From positions 1 through 64,000 of the forward strand of contig ATWQ01000001.1 of assembly GCA_000421325.1 (NCBI GenBank): a stretch of DNA of 64,000 nucleotides. The letters are read 5' to 3'. This document shows, piece by piece, positions 16,005 to 23,970 of this stretch. Below the pieces are notes generated by a model, which was not told the origin of the DNA, did no database searches, and saw only the letters and a program-made list of their open reading frames with translations. Made by a program: the position numbers and the translations under genes. This DNA is from an alpha proteobacterium SCGC AAA536-K22 (GTDB lineage Bacteria; Pseudomonadota; Alphaproteobacteria; Puniceispirillales; Marisalimonadaceae). Position 1 is the first letter of the stretch; every line of letters starts with the position of its first letter.

Positions 16005-17282
16005 ATGACAAAAATAATAAAATTAACGACTTATGATTTAAGGTTTCCAACTTCTGATAATCTTGACGGTTCTGATGCAATGAACCCTGACCCTGATTAT
16101 TCTGCGGCTTATGTAATTCTTGAAACTGAAAATAAATTGTTAAAAGGTCATTCTTTTGCATTCACACTTGGCCGTGGTAACGACTTATGTTGTGAAGCAA
16201 TCGAAGCATTGCAACATATAGTGCTTGGACTTGATATAGAATGGATAAAAGATAACCTTTCATCTTTTTCAAGATTGATGACATCGGATTCCCAGCTAAG
16301 GTGGGTAGGTCCAGAAAAAGGCATTATTCACATGGCTAGCGGAGCAATTATAAATGCGGTATGGGATATTTTGTCGAAATTAAATAATAAACCTCTTTGG
16401 AAACAAGTGTCAGATATGAGCTCAGAGGAAATATCTGGATCAATCGATTTTAGGCACATAACTGATTTTCTCAATCAAGATGAAGCAAATCAAATTTTAC
16501 AATCTCATCAACAAACAAAATTAACCAGAATTTCTACATTAGAAAAAGAGGGTTACCCCTGTTATGTAACTTCTGCGGGCTGGCTTGGGTATAGTGATGA
16601 AAAATTGAAAAGATTATGTGTTGATGCAAAACAAAAAGGGTTTGAATATGTAAAATTAAAAGTGGGTAAAAATCTTAAAGATGATATGAGGCGTCTGGCA
16701 ATAGCAAGAACTACATTGGGACCTGAGATTAAAATTATGATTGATGCAAACCAGGTTTGGGAAGTCGATCAAGCTATTAAGTGGATGAAATCTCTTTCTG
16801 AATTTAATCCGTATTTCATTGAGGAACCAACGAGTCCAGACGATATTATTGGTCATAAAAAAATAAGAGAAGCTATCTATCCTATAAAAGTAGCAACAGG
16901 TGAAGCTGTTCAAAATAGAATTATATTTAAACAATTAATATCAGAGAATGCTATTGATATAGTCCAAGTGGATGCCTGCCGGATGGGAGGTTTAAATGAA
17001 GTGTTAGCAGTACAATTAATGGCTGCTAAAAACAATCTTCCAGTTTGGCCTCATGCGGGTGGAGTAGGGCTATGTGAATATTCGCAACACCTTGCAATGA
17101 TTGATTATGTATGTATATCAGGCAGAAAAGATAAACAAGTCATAGAATATGTAGATCATCTTCATGAACATTTTATTAATCCGTGTACAATAAAAAATGC
17201 TGCATATATGCTACCAAAAGAAAGTGGATTTTCAGTGGAAATGAAGCCTGAGACCCTAAAAAATAATTTATTTATTTCCTAG
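16005..17282 (+). CDS. L-fuconate dehydratase (enolase superfamily)
   Basis: The 425-aa protein matches FucD/ENOSF1: LTTYDLRFPTSDNLDGSDAM at the start, AYVILETE, FAFTLGRGND, and RWVGPEKG. Catalytic elements are the KxK base in YVKLKVGKN, metal ligands Asp in MIDANQVW and Glu in FIEEPTSPDD and VATGEAVQN, and the general base His in WPHAGGVGLCEYSQHL. It dehydrates L-fuconate to 2-keto-3-deoxy-L-fuconate. No FAH-type hydrolase or aldolase is in the window. Downstream steps would end in pyruvate plus L-lactate or lactaldehyde, which fits the adjacent lldD. The 3' end overlaps the convergent esterase by 11 bp. Confidence 0.88.
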   Translation: MTKIIKLTTYDLRFPTSDNLDGSDAMNPDPDYSAAYVILETENKLLKGHSFAFTLGRGNDLCCEAIEALQHIVLGLDIEWIKDNLSSFSRLMTSDSQLRWVGPEKGIIHMASGAIINAVWDILSKLNNKPLWKQVSDMSSEEISGSIDFRHITDFLNQDEANQILQSHQQTKLTRISTLEKEGYPCYVTSAGWLGYSDEKLKRLCVDAKQKGFEYVKLKVGKNLKDDMRRLAIARTTLGPEIKIMIDANQVWEVDQAIKWMKSLSEFNPYFIEEPTSPDDIIGHKKIREAIYPIKVATGEAVQNRIIFKQLISENAIDIVQVDACRMGGLNEVLAVQLMAAKNNLPVWPHAGGVGLCEYSQHLAMIDYVCISGRKDKQVIEYVDHLHEHFINPCTIKNAAYMLPKESGFSVEMKPETLKNNLFIS

Positions 17283-18225
17283 AAAATATTTCTATCGCAG
17301 CATTACTCATTTCTTTTATGCATGTTAAAGCTGTTGGTAGTTGTACTGAATTACTCACAAAAGCATGCATTTGTCCTTCAAACAATCGATAATGGACTTC
17401 ATTCCCAAAAGATAAAAGTCTTCTTTTATATGCATCACCTTCATCGACTAGAGGATCCAGTCCTGCTCCAAAAATATATGTAGGGGGAAGGTTAGACAAG
17501 TCAGGGGTTAATAGTGGTGATGCTCTCCAATCTACCTGCTCTTCATAAGAATTTAAGTAATGGTCTGCAAAATATTCTATAGTTTTCTTATTTAAAATCA
17601 TACCTTCAAGGTCTATATCCATTGATCTGCGACACATAGTCATATCTACCCACGGATAAACTAGAATTTGCCCATGGACTTTTGGAATTAATTTATCTCT
17701 GGACATTATAGTCCCAACAGCAGCTAAAGCTCCTCCAGCACTATCACCACACAAAATAACTTTATTTTGATCAATATTAAATTCATCTGCTCTACTTATA
17801 ATCTCGGTTATAGAATCTATTGTGTCTGTAATTGCTGCTGGAAATTTATGTTCGGGGGCTAGTTTGTAATCAACAGCTATTATAGTTGCATTTGTTTGTT
17901 TACATAAATGTCTGCAAACTAAATCATGACTTTCAAGGTCTCCCATCACAAAACCACCACCATGAAAATAAATAATTAAAGGTGATTTTTGGTTTGAAAC
18001 CGTATTTGATTGTTTATTAAAATATTTTCTAACAGTTATAGGCCCTAGAGTACCCCTAAGAGTAAAATCTACTACATCCGAGATATATACTCTGAGTTCT
18101 TCTGGTGTTTCTGCCATTTTCGCTCTCAAAGCTCTAAGTTCCTGAGGAGTAAAGGTCTCAAGAGGTGGCGCATTATTTTTAATACGTTCATCAATTAAAG
18201 TTTGTGTATCTTTATCAATTTTCAT
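17272..18225 (-). CDS. HSL-type alpha/beta hydrolase (esterase)
   Basis: The 317-aa protein has the hormone-sensitive-lipase-family oxyanion motif YFHGGGFVMGD and the nucleophile elbow GDSAGGALAA. The acid is in GLDPLVDEGDAY and the catalytic histidine in GQMHAFVSNS. No signal peptide, so it is cytoplasmic. It probably hydrolyses short acyl esters or lactones. It overlaps the L-fuconate dehydratase end by 11 bp and has an 18-bp palindrome about 34 bp upstream of its start. Confidence 0.85.
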   Translation of the reverse strand: MKIDKDTQTLIDERIKNNAPPLETFTPQELRALRAKMAETPEELRVYISDVVDFTLRGTLGPITVRKYFNKQSNTVSNQKSPLIIYFHGGGFVMGDLESHDLVCRHLCKQTNATIIAVDYKLAPEHKFPAAITDTIDSITEIISRADEFNIDQNKVILCGDSAGGALAAVGTIMSRDKLIPKVHGQILVYPWVDMTMCRRSMDIDLEGMILNKKTIEYFADHYLNSYEEQVDWRASPLLTPDLSNLPPTYIFGAGLDPLVDEGDAYKRRLLSFGNEVHYRLFEGQMHAFVSNSVQLPTALTCIKEMSNAAIEIFSRK

Positions 18226-18258
18226 ATTAAATATTCTCCAAACAATTCGTTTATTTAT

Positions 18259-18276
18259 AACCTTAATTTTAAGGTT
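18259..18276. promoter_or_regulatory. Palindrome AACCTTAA-TT-TTAAGGTT
   Basis: A perfect 8-bp inverted repeat with a 2-bp centre sits 34 bp upstream of the esterase start. The 2-base centre is too short for an RNA hairpin loop, so a protein-binding DNA operator is more likely. Confidence 0.4.
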
Positions 18277-18379
18277 TTGAAAATGATATTTTAGCTAACT
18301 AATTAATCTTATTTTTGATAAATATTTAAAATTATAGAATAAATTCGAATTTAATTAAAACCTTTTAGGGGTATTAATA

Positions 18380-18475
18380 ATGATCCTTATATTTTTAGTA
18401 ATAATTTTTATAGCTTTAATAATCTTTCCATTATGGGTTTCAAGGAAAGCTGAAATTAAGTCTAAGAGAAAATAA
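18380..18475 (+). CDS. 31-aa single-pass membrane protein, absent from the ORF track
   Basis: An ATG at 18380 follows aggggtattaata, a good ribosome binding site. It opens a 31-codon frame: a very hydrophobic stretch of about 20 residues (MILIFLVIIFIALIIFPLW) followed by a basic tail (SRKAEIKSKRK). The positive-inside pattern predicts N-out, C-in topology. It ends 35 bp before the putative manganese transporter gene on the same strand. Function unknown; it might be an accessory subunit or regulator of that transporter (inference). Confidence 0.55.
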   Translation: MILIFLVIIFIALIIFPLWVSRKAEIKSKRK

Positions 18476-18477
18476 TA

Positions 18478-18491
18478 TTAGCCTAGGCTAA
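18478..18491. promoter_or_regulatory. 14-bp perfect palindrome TTAGCCTAGGCTAA
   Basis: The site lies 18 bp before the GTG start of the putative Mn transporter. It is one of the most GC-rich short stretches of this spacer. The half-site ttagcc resembles the core of DtxR/MntR-family operators (ttaggttagcctaacctaa), so a metal-responsive repressor site is a reasonable guess. Confidence 0.5.
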
Positions 18492-18509
18492 CTTTATTAG
18501 ACCATTGAC

Positions 18510-19736
18510 GTGAATAATGTCATGTGCAATATAAAATGTGCCATCAATTTTTTTAGATTAAACATGATAAACAATCCTACTAAACAATTTTCAGTCCCAT
18601 TTGTAATTAAATATCAAAAGATTTTTAGTTATACTTTTTTACTAATAGGAGTTTACTTATTCTTTAATATAGGTAATGACACTTGGGATATCATAAAATC
18701 TTCAATTGCTGACGCTTATATACAAGTGACAAGTTTTGTTGCAGGAACGCTATTGTTTTTCTATTCATTGGAAAAATATCTAAAAATTGATTTAGAAAAA
18801 GTTCTTAATAAAAGACCAAAATTAGAAATCTTTCTTAGCTCATTTCTTGGTGCACTTCCAGGTTGTGGGGGGGCTATTATAGTCTTAACTCAATATTCTC
18901 GTGGAAAAGTTTCTTTTGGTTCAGTTGTAGCAACATTAACTGCTACGATGGGTGATGCAGCTTTTTTACTAATAGGTAAAGAGCCTAAAATTGGATTATT
19001 TATAATGTTTATTGGGTTCTTCGTAGGTTTTGTCTCAGGGATATTAGTAAATTTAATTCATAAGAAAAATTTTATGAAAATGAATGGTTGTGACGTCATA
19101 AAACTAAATAGTAAAGCATCAAAATATAAGACTTCAAAAAGTTTAGATTTTATTTGGATTGTTTTAATTATTCCTGGAATATTTTTTGGAGTTTTAACAG
19201 CTTTTCAAATTGACTTAGATTTATATTTTGCAAATAAATTTATAGAAAATCCAATTACTTTTTTTGGGTTTTTTGCTGGTTCTTTATGTTTCATCATGTG
19301 GACATTACCAATTATTAGTGGTTTTAGATACACTCCTTCTGGATCAGATGAAAAAATTGTAAGAAGAACTGTATCAGATACTAACTTTATTACAGGTTGG
19401 GTTATTTTAGCTTTTCTTGCATATGAATTAACTGTCCATTTAGGAGAGTTTGATTTAGAGGCTATTTTTAAATCTTATTATTTTTTTATTCCATTGATAG
19501 CTATTTTAATAGGGTTTTTACCGGGTTGTGGTCCTCAAATATTAGTTACTACTTTATATCTAAATGGAATAATTCCTTTATCTGCTCAGATTGGAAACGC
19601 AATTGCAAATGATGGAGATGCGTTATTCCCAGCAATTGCCCTACACCCAAAAGCGGCTTTTATTGCCACTATATATTCGGGTATTCCTGCAATAATAGTA
19701 AGTTATAGCTATTTTTTCATTTTTGAATTTTACTAA
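18510..19736 (+). CDS. Putative manganese transporter (10-TM duplicated membrane protein)
   Basis: The 408-aa integral membrane protein has an internal duplication. GALPGCGGAIIVLTQYSRG (about 110-130) is mirrored by GFLPGCGPQILVTTLYLNG (about 335-355), and MGDAAFLLI by NDGDALFPAIA. This is the pattern of the family annotated as putative manganese transporter (ArsP_2-like), thought to export metal. The GTG start has no ribosome binding site; ATGs at 18522 and 18564 are alternatives, and the first transmembrane segment begins near residue 38. A DtxR/MntR-like palindrome and a tiny membrane protein gene lie upstream. Confidence 0.75.
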   Translation: MNNVMCNIKCAINFFRLNMINNPTKQFSVPFVIKYQKIFSYTFLLIGVYLFFNIGNDTWDIIKSSIADAYIQVTSFVAGTLLFFYSLEKYLKIDLEKVLNKRPKLEIFLSSFLGALPGCGGAIIVLTQYSRGKVSFGSVVATLTATMGDAAFLLIGKEPKIGLFIMFIGFFVGFVSGILVNLIHKKNFMKMNGCDVIKLNSKASKYKTSKSLDFIWIVLIIPGIFFGVLTAFQIDLDLYFANKFIENPITFFGFFAGSLCFIMWTLPIISGFRYTPSGSDEKIVRRTVSDTNFITGWVILAFLAYELTVHLGEFDLEAIFKSYYFFIPLIAILIGFLPGCGPQILVTTLYLNGIIPLSAQIGNAIANDGDALFPAIALHPKAAFIATIYSGIPAIIVSYSYFFIFEFY

Positions 19737-19812
19737 ATCTGATTTTTAATGAATATGTTCATTGTTTCTATTATATTGATATTATATAATCTAACAAAAT
19801 AGAAGTAAAAAA

Positions 19813-20625
19813 ATGACATTTAAACCTGCTAATATTCCGACAAATGATAGTAAAAGAGTACAAGCTGTAGTTCGAACAGGTGTATTAGATACAAACTCAA
19901 CAGAACTTTATGATGTTTATTGTCTTTTAGCCAAAGAAATTACAGGATGTCCAGTAAGTTGGACCGGGGTAATAGATGCTGATAGACAGTTCGTCCTTGC
20001 TAGAGATGGATTTCCTGATGAAGTTCCAATTGAGACGCCAAGAAAACAAACTTTATGTCAATTTGCTTTGGAGAAAACTAATCCGCTCATAATTAATGAT
20101 ATGACAAAAGATAAGCGATTTATGTTGCATCCAGCAGTAACAGAAATTGGTGTTAAGTTTTATGCAGCATTTCCAATTATTACTTCAGACGGATATATAT
20201 TAGGAACATTGTGTGTAAGTGATAATAGGGTAAGAAAGTTATCAAAACACAAGATAGACCTGTTAATAAGTTTAGCCCAAAAATTGGCATATCAATTAGA
20301 AGTTCAAGTTGCTCAAAGAAAAAGTACTGCAGAAACTACTATAAATATAATGCATAAATTAATGTCTAATTTTGCAGATATAAATCTTCAAAATGCTATA
20401 TCAATATTAAAATTTTTAATAAATGATGTAATTACAAGTGAAGAAAAAAAAATAATTATTAAGCTTGGTATTGGAGAAAACAATGAAGGCGATATTTATA
20501 TTTCTAAATATGGGATAAAACTACAAGAACACTTAAATATGAATATAGGTACTTTGAAAAGAATTAAAAACTTATCTTCGGATGAAAATGAATTAATGGC
20601 TATGCTTAGTAAGATAGAAGGTTAA
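19813..20625 (+). CDS. GAF-domain sensory protein
   Basis: The 270-aa protein has an N-terminal GAF domain (about residues 20-165): CPVSWTGVIDADRQFVLAR, PLIINDMTKDKRF and FYAAFPIITSDGYILGTLCV, typical of free-standing bacterial GAF proteins. The C-terminal 100 residues have no histidine-kinase, GGDEF or HTH domain. They are mostly helical (INIMHKLMSNFADINLQNAI). It is followed after 2 bp by an unknown 103-aa gene. Ligand and output unknown. Confidence 0.75.
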   Translation: MTFKPANIPTNDSKRVQAVVRTGVLDTNSTELYDVYCLLAKEITGCPVSWTGVIDADRQFVLARDGFPDEVPIETPRKQTLCQFALEKTNPLIINDMTKDKRFMLHPAVTEIGVKFYAAFPIITSDGYILGTLCVSDNRVRKLSKHKIDLLISLAQKLAYQLEVQVAQRKSTAETTINIMHKLMSNFADINLQNAISILKFLINDVITSEEKKIIIKLGIGENNEGDIYISKYGIKLQEHLNMNIGTLKRIKNLSSDENELMAMLSKIEG

Positions 20626-20627
20626 AG

Positions 20628-20939
20628 ATGTTTGGGAAAATTTTAAATTTTAAATTCACCTCAGTAAGTGAAGCTAAATTAGCAGCCTCTTTTTGTTCAG
20701 AAAAGTTTGGGTCTAAAATCTCCGAATATAATATAATTGGTCTTAATATTTTTATAAGTCAATCTGGTGATTTGAACGTTTCTATTAAATTTGAAAATCC
20801 AGAAGCATTAAAAAACTTTGAAAATAATTACATTAACATTATTGCAGATTTAAAAGGAAGTCTGGTTTTTAAAGAAAATAACTTTGTTGGTGTTTGTACT
20901 TTTACCTATGAAAAAGAAGCAGCAAGTACTGAAATATAA
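20628..20939 (+). CDS. Hypothetical protein downstream of GAF gene, 103 aa
   Basis: Not recognised. The sequence is a small alpha/beta protein (FTSVSEAKLAASFCSEKFG, VSIKFENPEALKNFEN) without a signal peptide or metal motif. It starts 2 bp after the GAF gene stop and ends 23 bp before the dehalogenase-like gene, so all three are probably on one transcript. The composition is like its neighbours. Confidence 0.5.
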   Translation: MFGKILNFKFTSVSEAKLAASFCSEKFGSKISEYNIIGLNIFISQSGDLNVSIKFENPEALKNFENNYINIIADLKGSLVFKENNFVGVCTFTYEKEAASTEI

Positions 20940-20962
20940 AATTTTATTTGGAGACTTCAAGA

Positions 20963-21886
20963 ATGATAAAGGCATCAGAAACTTTTGATGGAACATGGCC
21001 GTTTAATCCAAATTTTTTTGATGGTAATGGATTTTCACAACATTACATAGACGAAGGACCTAGAGAAGCAAAACCTATTATAATGTTACATGGTGAGCCA
21101 ACTTGGGGTTACATATATAGAAAATTTATTCCAGAACTATCAAATCTTTATCGTGTTATAGTTCCAGATATGATGGGCTTTGGCAAATCAGAAACACCTC
21201 AAGATAAAGAATATACTCTTAAAACTCATGTTGAAAATCTTAGTGGATTAATAGATTTCTTAGGTTTAAGAGATATTACATTTGTTGGGCAAGACTGGGG
21301 TGGTCCAGTCACAGGTGCTTATTCAATTAGAAATGTAGACAAGGTTAAGGGCTATGTTTTGATTAATACTTTGTTTGGATACAGTAAAGAAGAAAGACCC
21401 AAAAATTTATCACCTTGGTTTCAGTGGATTAAAAAACATTATGAGGCTAATACTCTAGACGGAATTTTAGGTGAATTGAGTTCAACATTATTATCAGTTA
21501 TGAAAATTCCAAATTTTACAAATAACCATGTAATAAATGAAAATTGGATTAGGGCGTACTCTTCACAATTTCCAGATCGAGCGAGTTGCAAAGGTGCTAT
21601 AAACTTTCCATTAGATGCTCTATTAAATAGAATAGTTCCATATGTTATTGAAGGTATAAAACAAGGGGATTTAAAATCACTTTGTTCCAAGCCAGCTGTT
21701 TTGGCTTATGGAATGCAGGATAGAGCTATTGAACCAGATTATGCAATTAGAGATTTCAAATCTCTTTTTCCTAGTTCAAAAGTGATTGAGATGCCAAATG
21801 CAGGTCACTATTCACAAGAAGATGAACCAGAAACTTTAGTAAAAATAATTAAAGAATTCATGTTAGCAAATGAAAATATTAAATGA
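20963..21886 (+). CDS. Haloalkane dehalogenase-like alpha/beta hydrolase (DhlA type)
   Basis: I start at the ATG at 20963 (307 aa), which has ggag 9 nt upstream, not at the TTG 15 bp earlier. Motifs match subfamily I dehalogenases: HGEPTWGYIYRKFIP (the Glu-Pro-Thr-Trp variant seen in DhlA), VPDMMGFGKSETP, nucleophile GQDWGG with the halide-binding Trp after Asp, a possible acid Asp in YGMQDRAIEP, and His in NAGHYSQEDEPE. Activity on halogenated compounds is plausible but unproven, as many relatives are plain esterases or epoxide hydrolases. It overlaps the DUF952 gene by 4 bp. Confidence 0.68.
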   Translation: MIKASETFDGTWPFNPNFFDGNGFSQHYIDEGPREAKPIIMLHGEPTWGYIYRKFIPELSNLYRVIVPDMMGFGKSETPQDKEYTLKTHVENLSGLIDFLGLRDITFVGQDWGGPVTGAYSIRNVDKVKGYVLINTLFGYSKEERPKNLSPWFQWIKKHYEANTLDGILGELSSTLLSVMKIPNFTNNHVINENWIRAYSSQFPDRASCKGAINFPLDALLNRIVPYVIEGIKQGDLKSLCSKPAVLAYGMQDRAIEPDYAIRDFKSLFPSSKVIEMPNAGHYSQEDEPETLVKIIKEFMLANENIK

Positions 21887-22230
21887 GCATAGTGTATAAA
21901 ATATGTTCTAAAAGTGAATGGGACAAAGCAGTTATAGAAAAAATTTATACTGGATCTGAAGTTGACAATAGAGATGGTTTTATTCATTTATCTACTAAAG
22001 AACAACTAAAAGAAACAGTTGTAAAACATTTCAAAGGCCAAGAAAGTCTACTTATAATTTGTTTTCGGCTTAAAAAAATAGAAGATAAACTCAAATGGGA
22101 AATATCTCGGAATGAAGAACTATTTCCTCATTACTATGGAAATTTAGAAACTAACAACGCTGAACATATTTATAATTTGAATTTAAATAGTAATGGTGTC
22201 CACGAGTTTCCTAAAAACCTTTTCTCCTGA
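21883..22230 (+). CDS. DUF952 family protein
   Basis: The 115-aa protein begins VYKICSKSEWDKAV and has RDGFIHLSTKEQLKETVVKHF and LFPHYYGNLE, the three conserved blocks of DUF952, a small domain related to the ADP-ribosyltransferase-like fold. Activity is unknown. It is translationally coupled to the dehalogenase-like gene (4-bp overlap). Its last 48 bp overlap the 3' end of the convergent glycosyltransferase gene, an unusually long tail-to-tail overlap. Confidence 0.82.
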   Translation: MSIVYKICSKSEWDKAVIEKIYTGSEVDNRDGFIHLSTKEQLKETVVKHFKGQESLLIICFRLKKIEDKLKWEISRNEELFPHYYGNLETNNAEHIYNLNLNSNGVHEFPKNLFS

Positions 22231-23262
22231 AAAGTAATCCATAAAATCTTTTTGTGCTTGTAAGCCATATTCTTCTCTTTTCTTTTCATTATTAATAGCG
22301 TCCTTAAGAGTGTCCGTTAGCTCTTTTAGACTTAAAGGATCAATACACCATCCAGTTTTTAAGTTAGTTACAGCGTCTAAAACCCCACCTTCAACACCTG
22401 CAATGGATGGAATTCCATAAGCAGCTGCTTCTATGTAAGAAATTCCAAAACCTTCTATAGAATTTTTAACTTTATATGACGGCATTACAAAAAGATCACA
22501 ATTTTGTATAAAATCAACTTTTGCATGTCCTGGTATTTTCCCGATCAATTTTACTTGTTCTGATAAGCCGAAACTTTTTATACATTTTCTTATTTCATTT
22601 GTTTGCGGACCTTCACCACAAATATTCCAAAGGAAAGGTTTTAAAAATTTATTTTTATTTAATTCTGACAAAGATTTCAAAACTGGAATAATTCCTTTTC
22701 TCTCTTCTAATCTAGATATTGTTAAAAGTGATACTAATTTTGATTTTTTTTTAAATTTTGTTCTACTTTTAGGTGGAACTTCAATTGAATAAGTAGGTGG
22801 TATAACTATTTTTTTAGTATCTGTGACTTTAAATTCTGTTATTAAATTTTCTGTATAATTTGAACTACAAATAATGCAACTAGCTCTGTCTAATGATTTT
22901 TTGATTGACCCAAACTTCTTATTGGTGGATAAAAACTCCTGCCCATGAGCTAAGACGAATATTTTTTTTATTTTTGAGGGAACAGCATTAATAGATTTCC
23001 AGCTATCACAAATGACTACATCATTATCTTTATAAACTTTATCAATTAAATATTTTTTTATAAAAGGTCTGAATAATTTTGGAGAAAAATTATTATGTAT
23101 TTGTAATTGTGAGTTCGAAAAGTTATTTTTTTTTGATAAAAAGTGATCTGGAAAAACATGTGTGTCTTCTAATGATGCAAGTCTTTCACTTATTGCAGCC
23201 ATTACATTTTGCATTCCACCAATTCTTGGAGGATAAGTTTGTGTAACTATTATGTATTTCAT
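22183..23262 (-). CDS. Family 4 (GT-B) glycosyltransferase
   Basis: The 359-aa protein has the GT-B architecture: IVTQTYPPRIGGMQNVM near the N terminus, FVLAHGQEF, then TISRLEERKGIIPVLK, GEGPQTNEI and the GT4 signature EGFGISYIEAAAYG with the catalytic EX7E, followed by GVEGGVLDAV. It transfers a sugar from an activated donor to an unknown lipid or saccharide acceptor. No other glycan genes surround it. The C-terminal 16 codons overlap the DUF952 gene on the other strand. Confidence 0.87.
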   Translation of the reverse strand: MKYIIVTQTYPPRIGGMQNVMAAISERLASLEDTHVFPDHFLSKKNNFSNSQLQIHNNFSPKLFRPFIKKYLIDKVYKDNDVVICDSWKSINAVPSKIKKIFVLAHGQEFLSTNKKFGSIKKSLDRASCIICSSNYTENLITEFKVTDTKKIVIPPTYSIEVPPKSRTKFKKKSKLVSLLTISRLEERKGIIPVLKSLSELNKNKFLKPFLWNICGEGPQTNEIRKCIKSFGLSEQVKLIGKIPGHAKVDFIQNCDLFVMPSYKVKNSIEGFGISYIEAAAYGIPSIAGVEGGVLDAVTNLKTGWCIDPLSLKELTDTLKDAINNEKKREEYGLQAQKDFMDYFSGEKVFRKLVDTITI

Positions 23263-23284
23263 AAAAATCTTCTAAAAAAAATAA

Positions 23285-23319
23285 ATAGTATTAAATCAAA
23301 TTGTTTTATTTAATACTAT
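23285..23319. promoter_or_regulatory. 12-bp perfect inverted repeat in the GT/GST divergent spacer
   Basis: ATAGTATTAAAT (23285-23296) and ATTTAATACTAT (23308-23319) are perfect complements with an 11-nt spacer. The element lies centrally between two divergent starts (23262 and 23358). A shared operator or a leader hairpin are both possible. Confidence 0.45.
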
Positions 23320-23357
23320 CTTAGAATTAAAGATAAATAAATTTTATTGAGGTATTT

Positions 23358-23963
23358 ATGTATAAATTGACTTTCAGTCCAGCTTCTCCATACGTACGTA
23401 AAGTATTATTATCAGCTTACAGAGTTGGAATTGAAGACCAAATGAAACTTGTAACAACCGACACTCAAGATGATAATCTATTGAGAAGCCAAAACCCTCT
23501 TGGAAAAATCCCAGTTTTACAAAAACCAGACGGATCGTTTTTGTTTGATAGCAGAGTTATCATTGACTATTTCAATAGATTGGGGGGAAGATTGATACCC
23601 AAAGATGGTCCTGAAAGAGATCTTGTTTTAAGCAGATCTGCTCTTGCTGAAGGTTTAATAGATGCTTCTCTTTTAGTTGTCTACTCAGATAGATATTCAG
23701 GTGGAGAGATTCCTTCTAAAGTATGGTTAGATTTACAAATGGGTAAAATTGATAAAACATTAGATTTTTTAGAAAAGGATCTTATTAATTGGTCTAATCC
23801 AAGTGGTTTTGATGCTGCTAACATTGGTCTTGGCACTGCATTGGGCTACATATCTTTTAGAAATGTACAAGACTGGAAAAAAGGCAGACCAATATTGCAA
23901 AAATGGTTTGATGAAGTTGCCTCCAGCCTCCCAGGATTTTCAAAAACAATGCCTGTAGCATAA
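23358..23963 (+). CDS. Glutathione S-transferase family protein
   Basis: The 201-aa protein has the thioredoxin-like N-terminal GST domain (LTFSPASPYVRKVLLSAYR, with the Ser/Pro active-site region; NPLGKIPVL; FDSRVIIDYF for glutathione gamma-glutamyl binding). An all-helical C-terminal domain follows. Length is normal. It is preceded by gaggtatttATG. The physiological substrate is unknown; such GSTs are common in alphaproteobacteria and support use of glutathione as thiol. Confidence 0.87.
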   Translation: MYKLTFSPASPYVRKVLLSAYRVGIEDQMKLVTTDTQDDNLLRSQNPLGKIPVLQKPDGSFLFDSRVIIDYFNRLGGRLIPKDGPERDLVLSRSALAEGLIDASLLVVYSDRYSGGEIPSKVWLDLQMGKIDKTLDFLEKDLINWSNPSGFDAANIGLGTALGYISFRNVQDWKKGRPILQKWFDEVASSLPGFSKTMPVA

Positions 23964-23970
23964 TATTAAT

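Noticed and set aside
16656-16934. 92-aa minus-strand ORF in the L-fuconate dehydratase gene
   Set aside because: Antisense to catalytic motifs of the enolase-superfamily gene; no supporting start or homology.
18510-18563. First 18 codons of the Mn transporter ORF as certain coding sequence
   Set aside because: No ribosome binding site supports the GTG; the real start may be ATG 18522 or 18564, so I kept the track start only as the outer limit.
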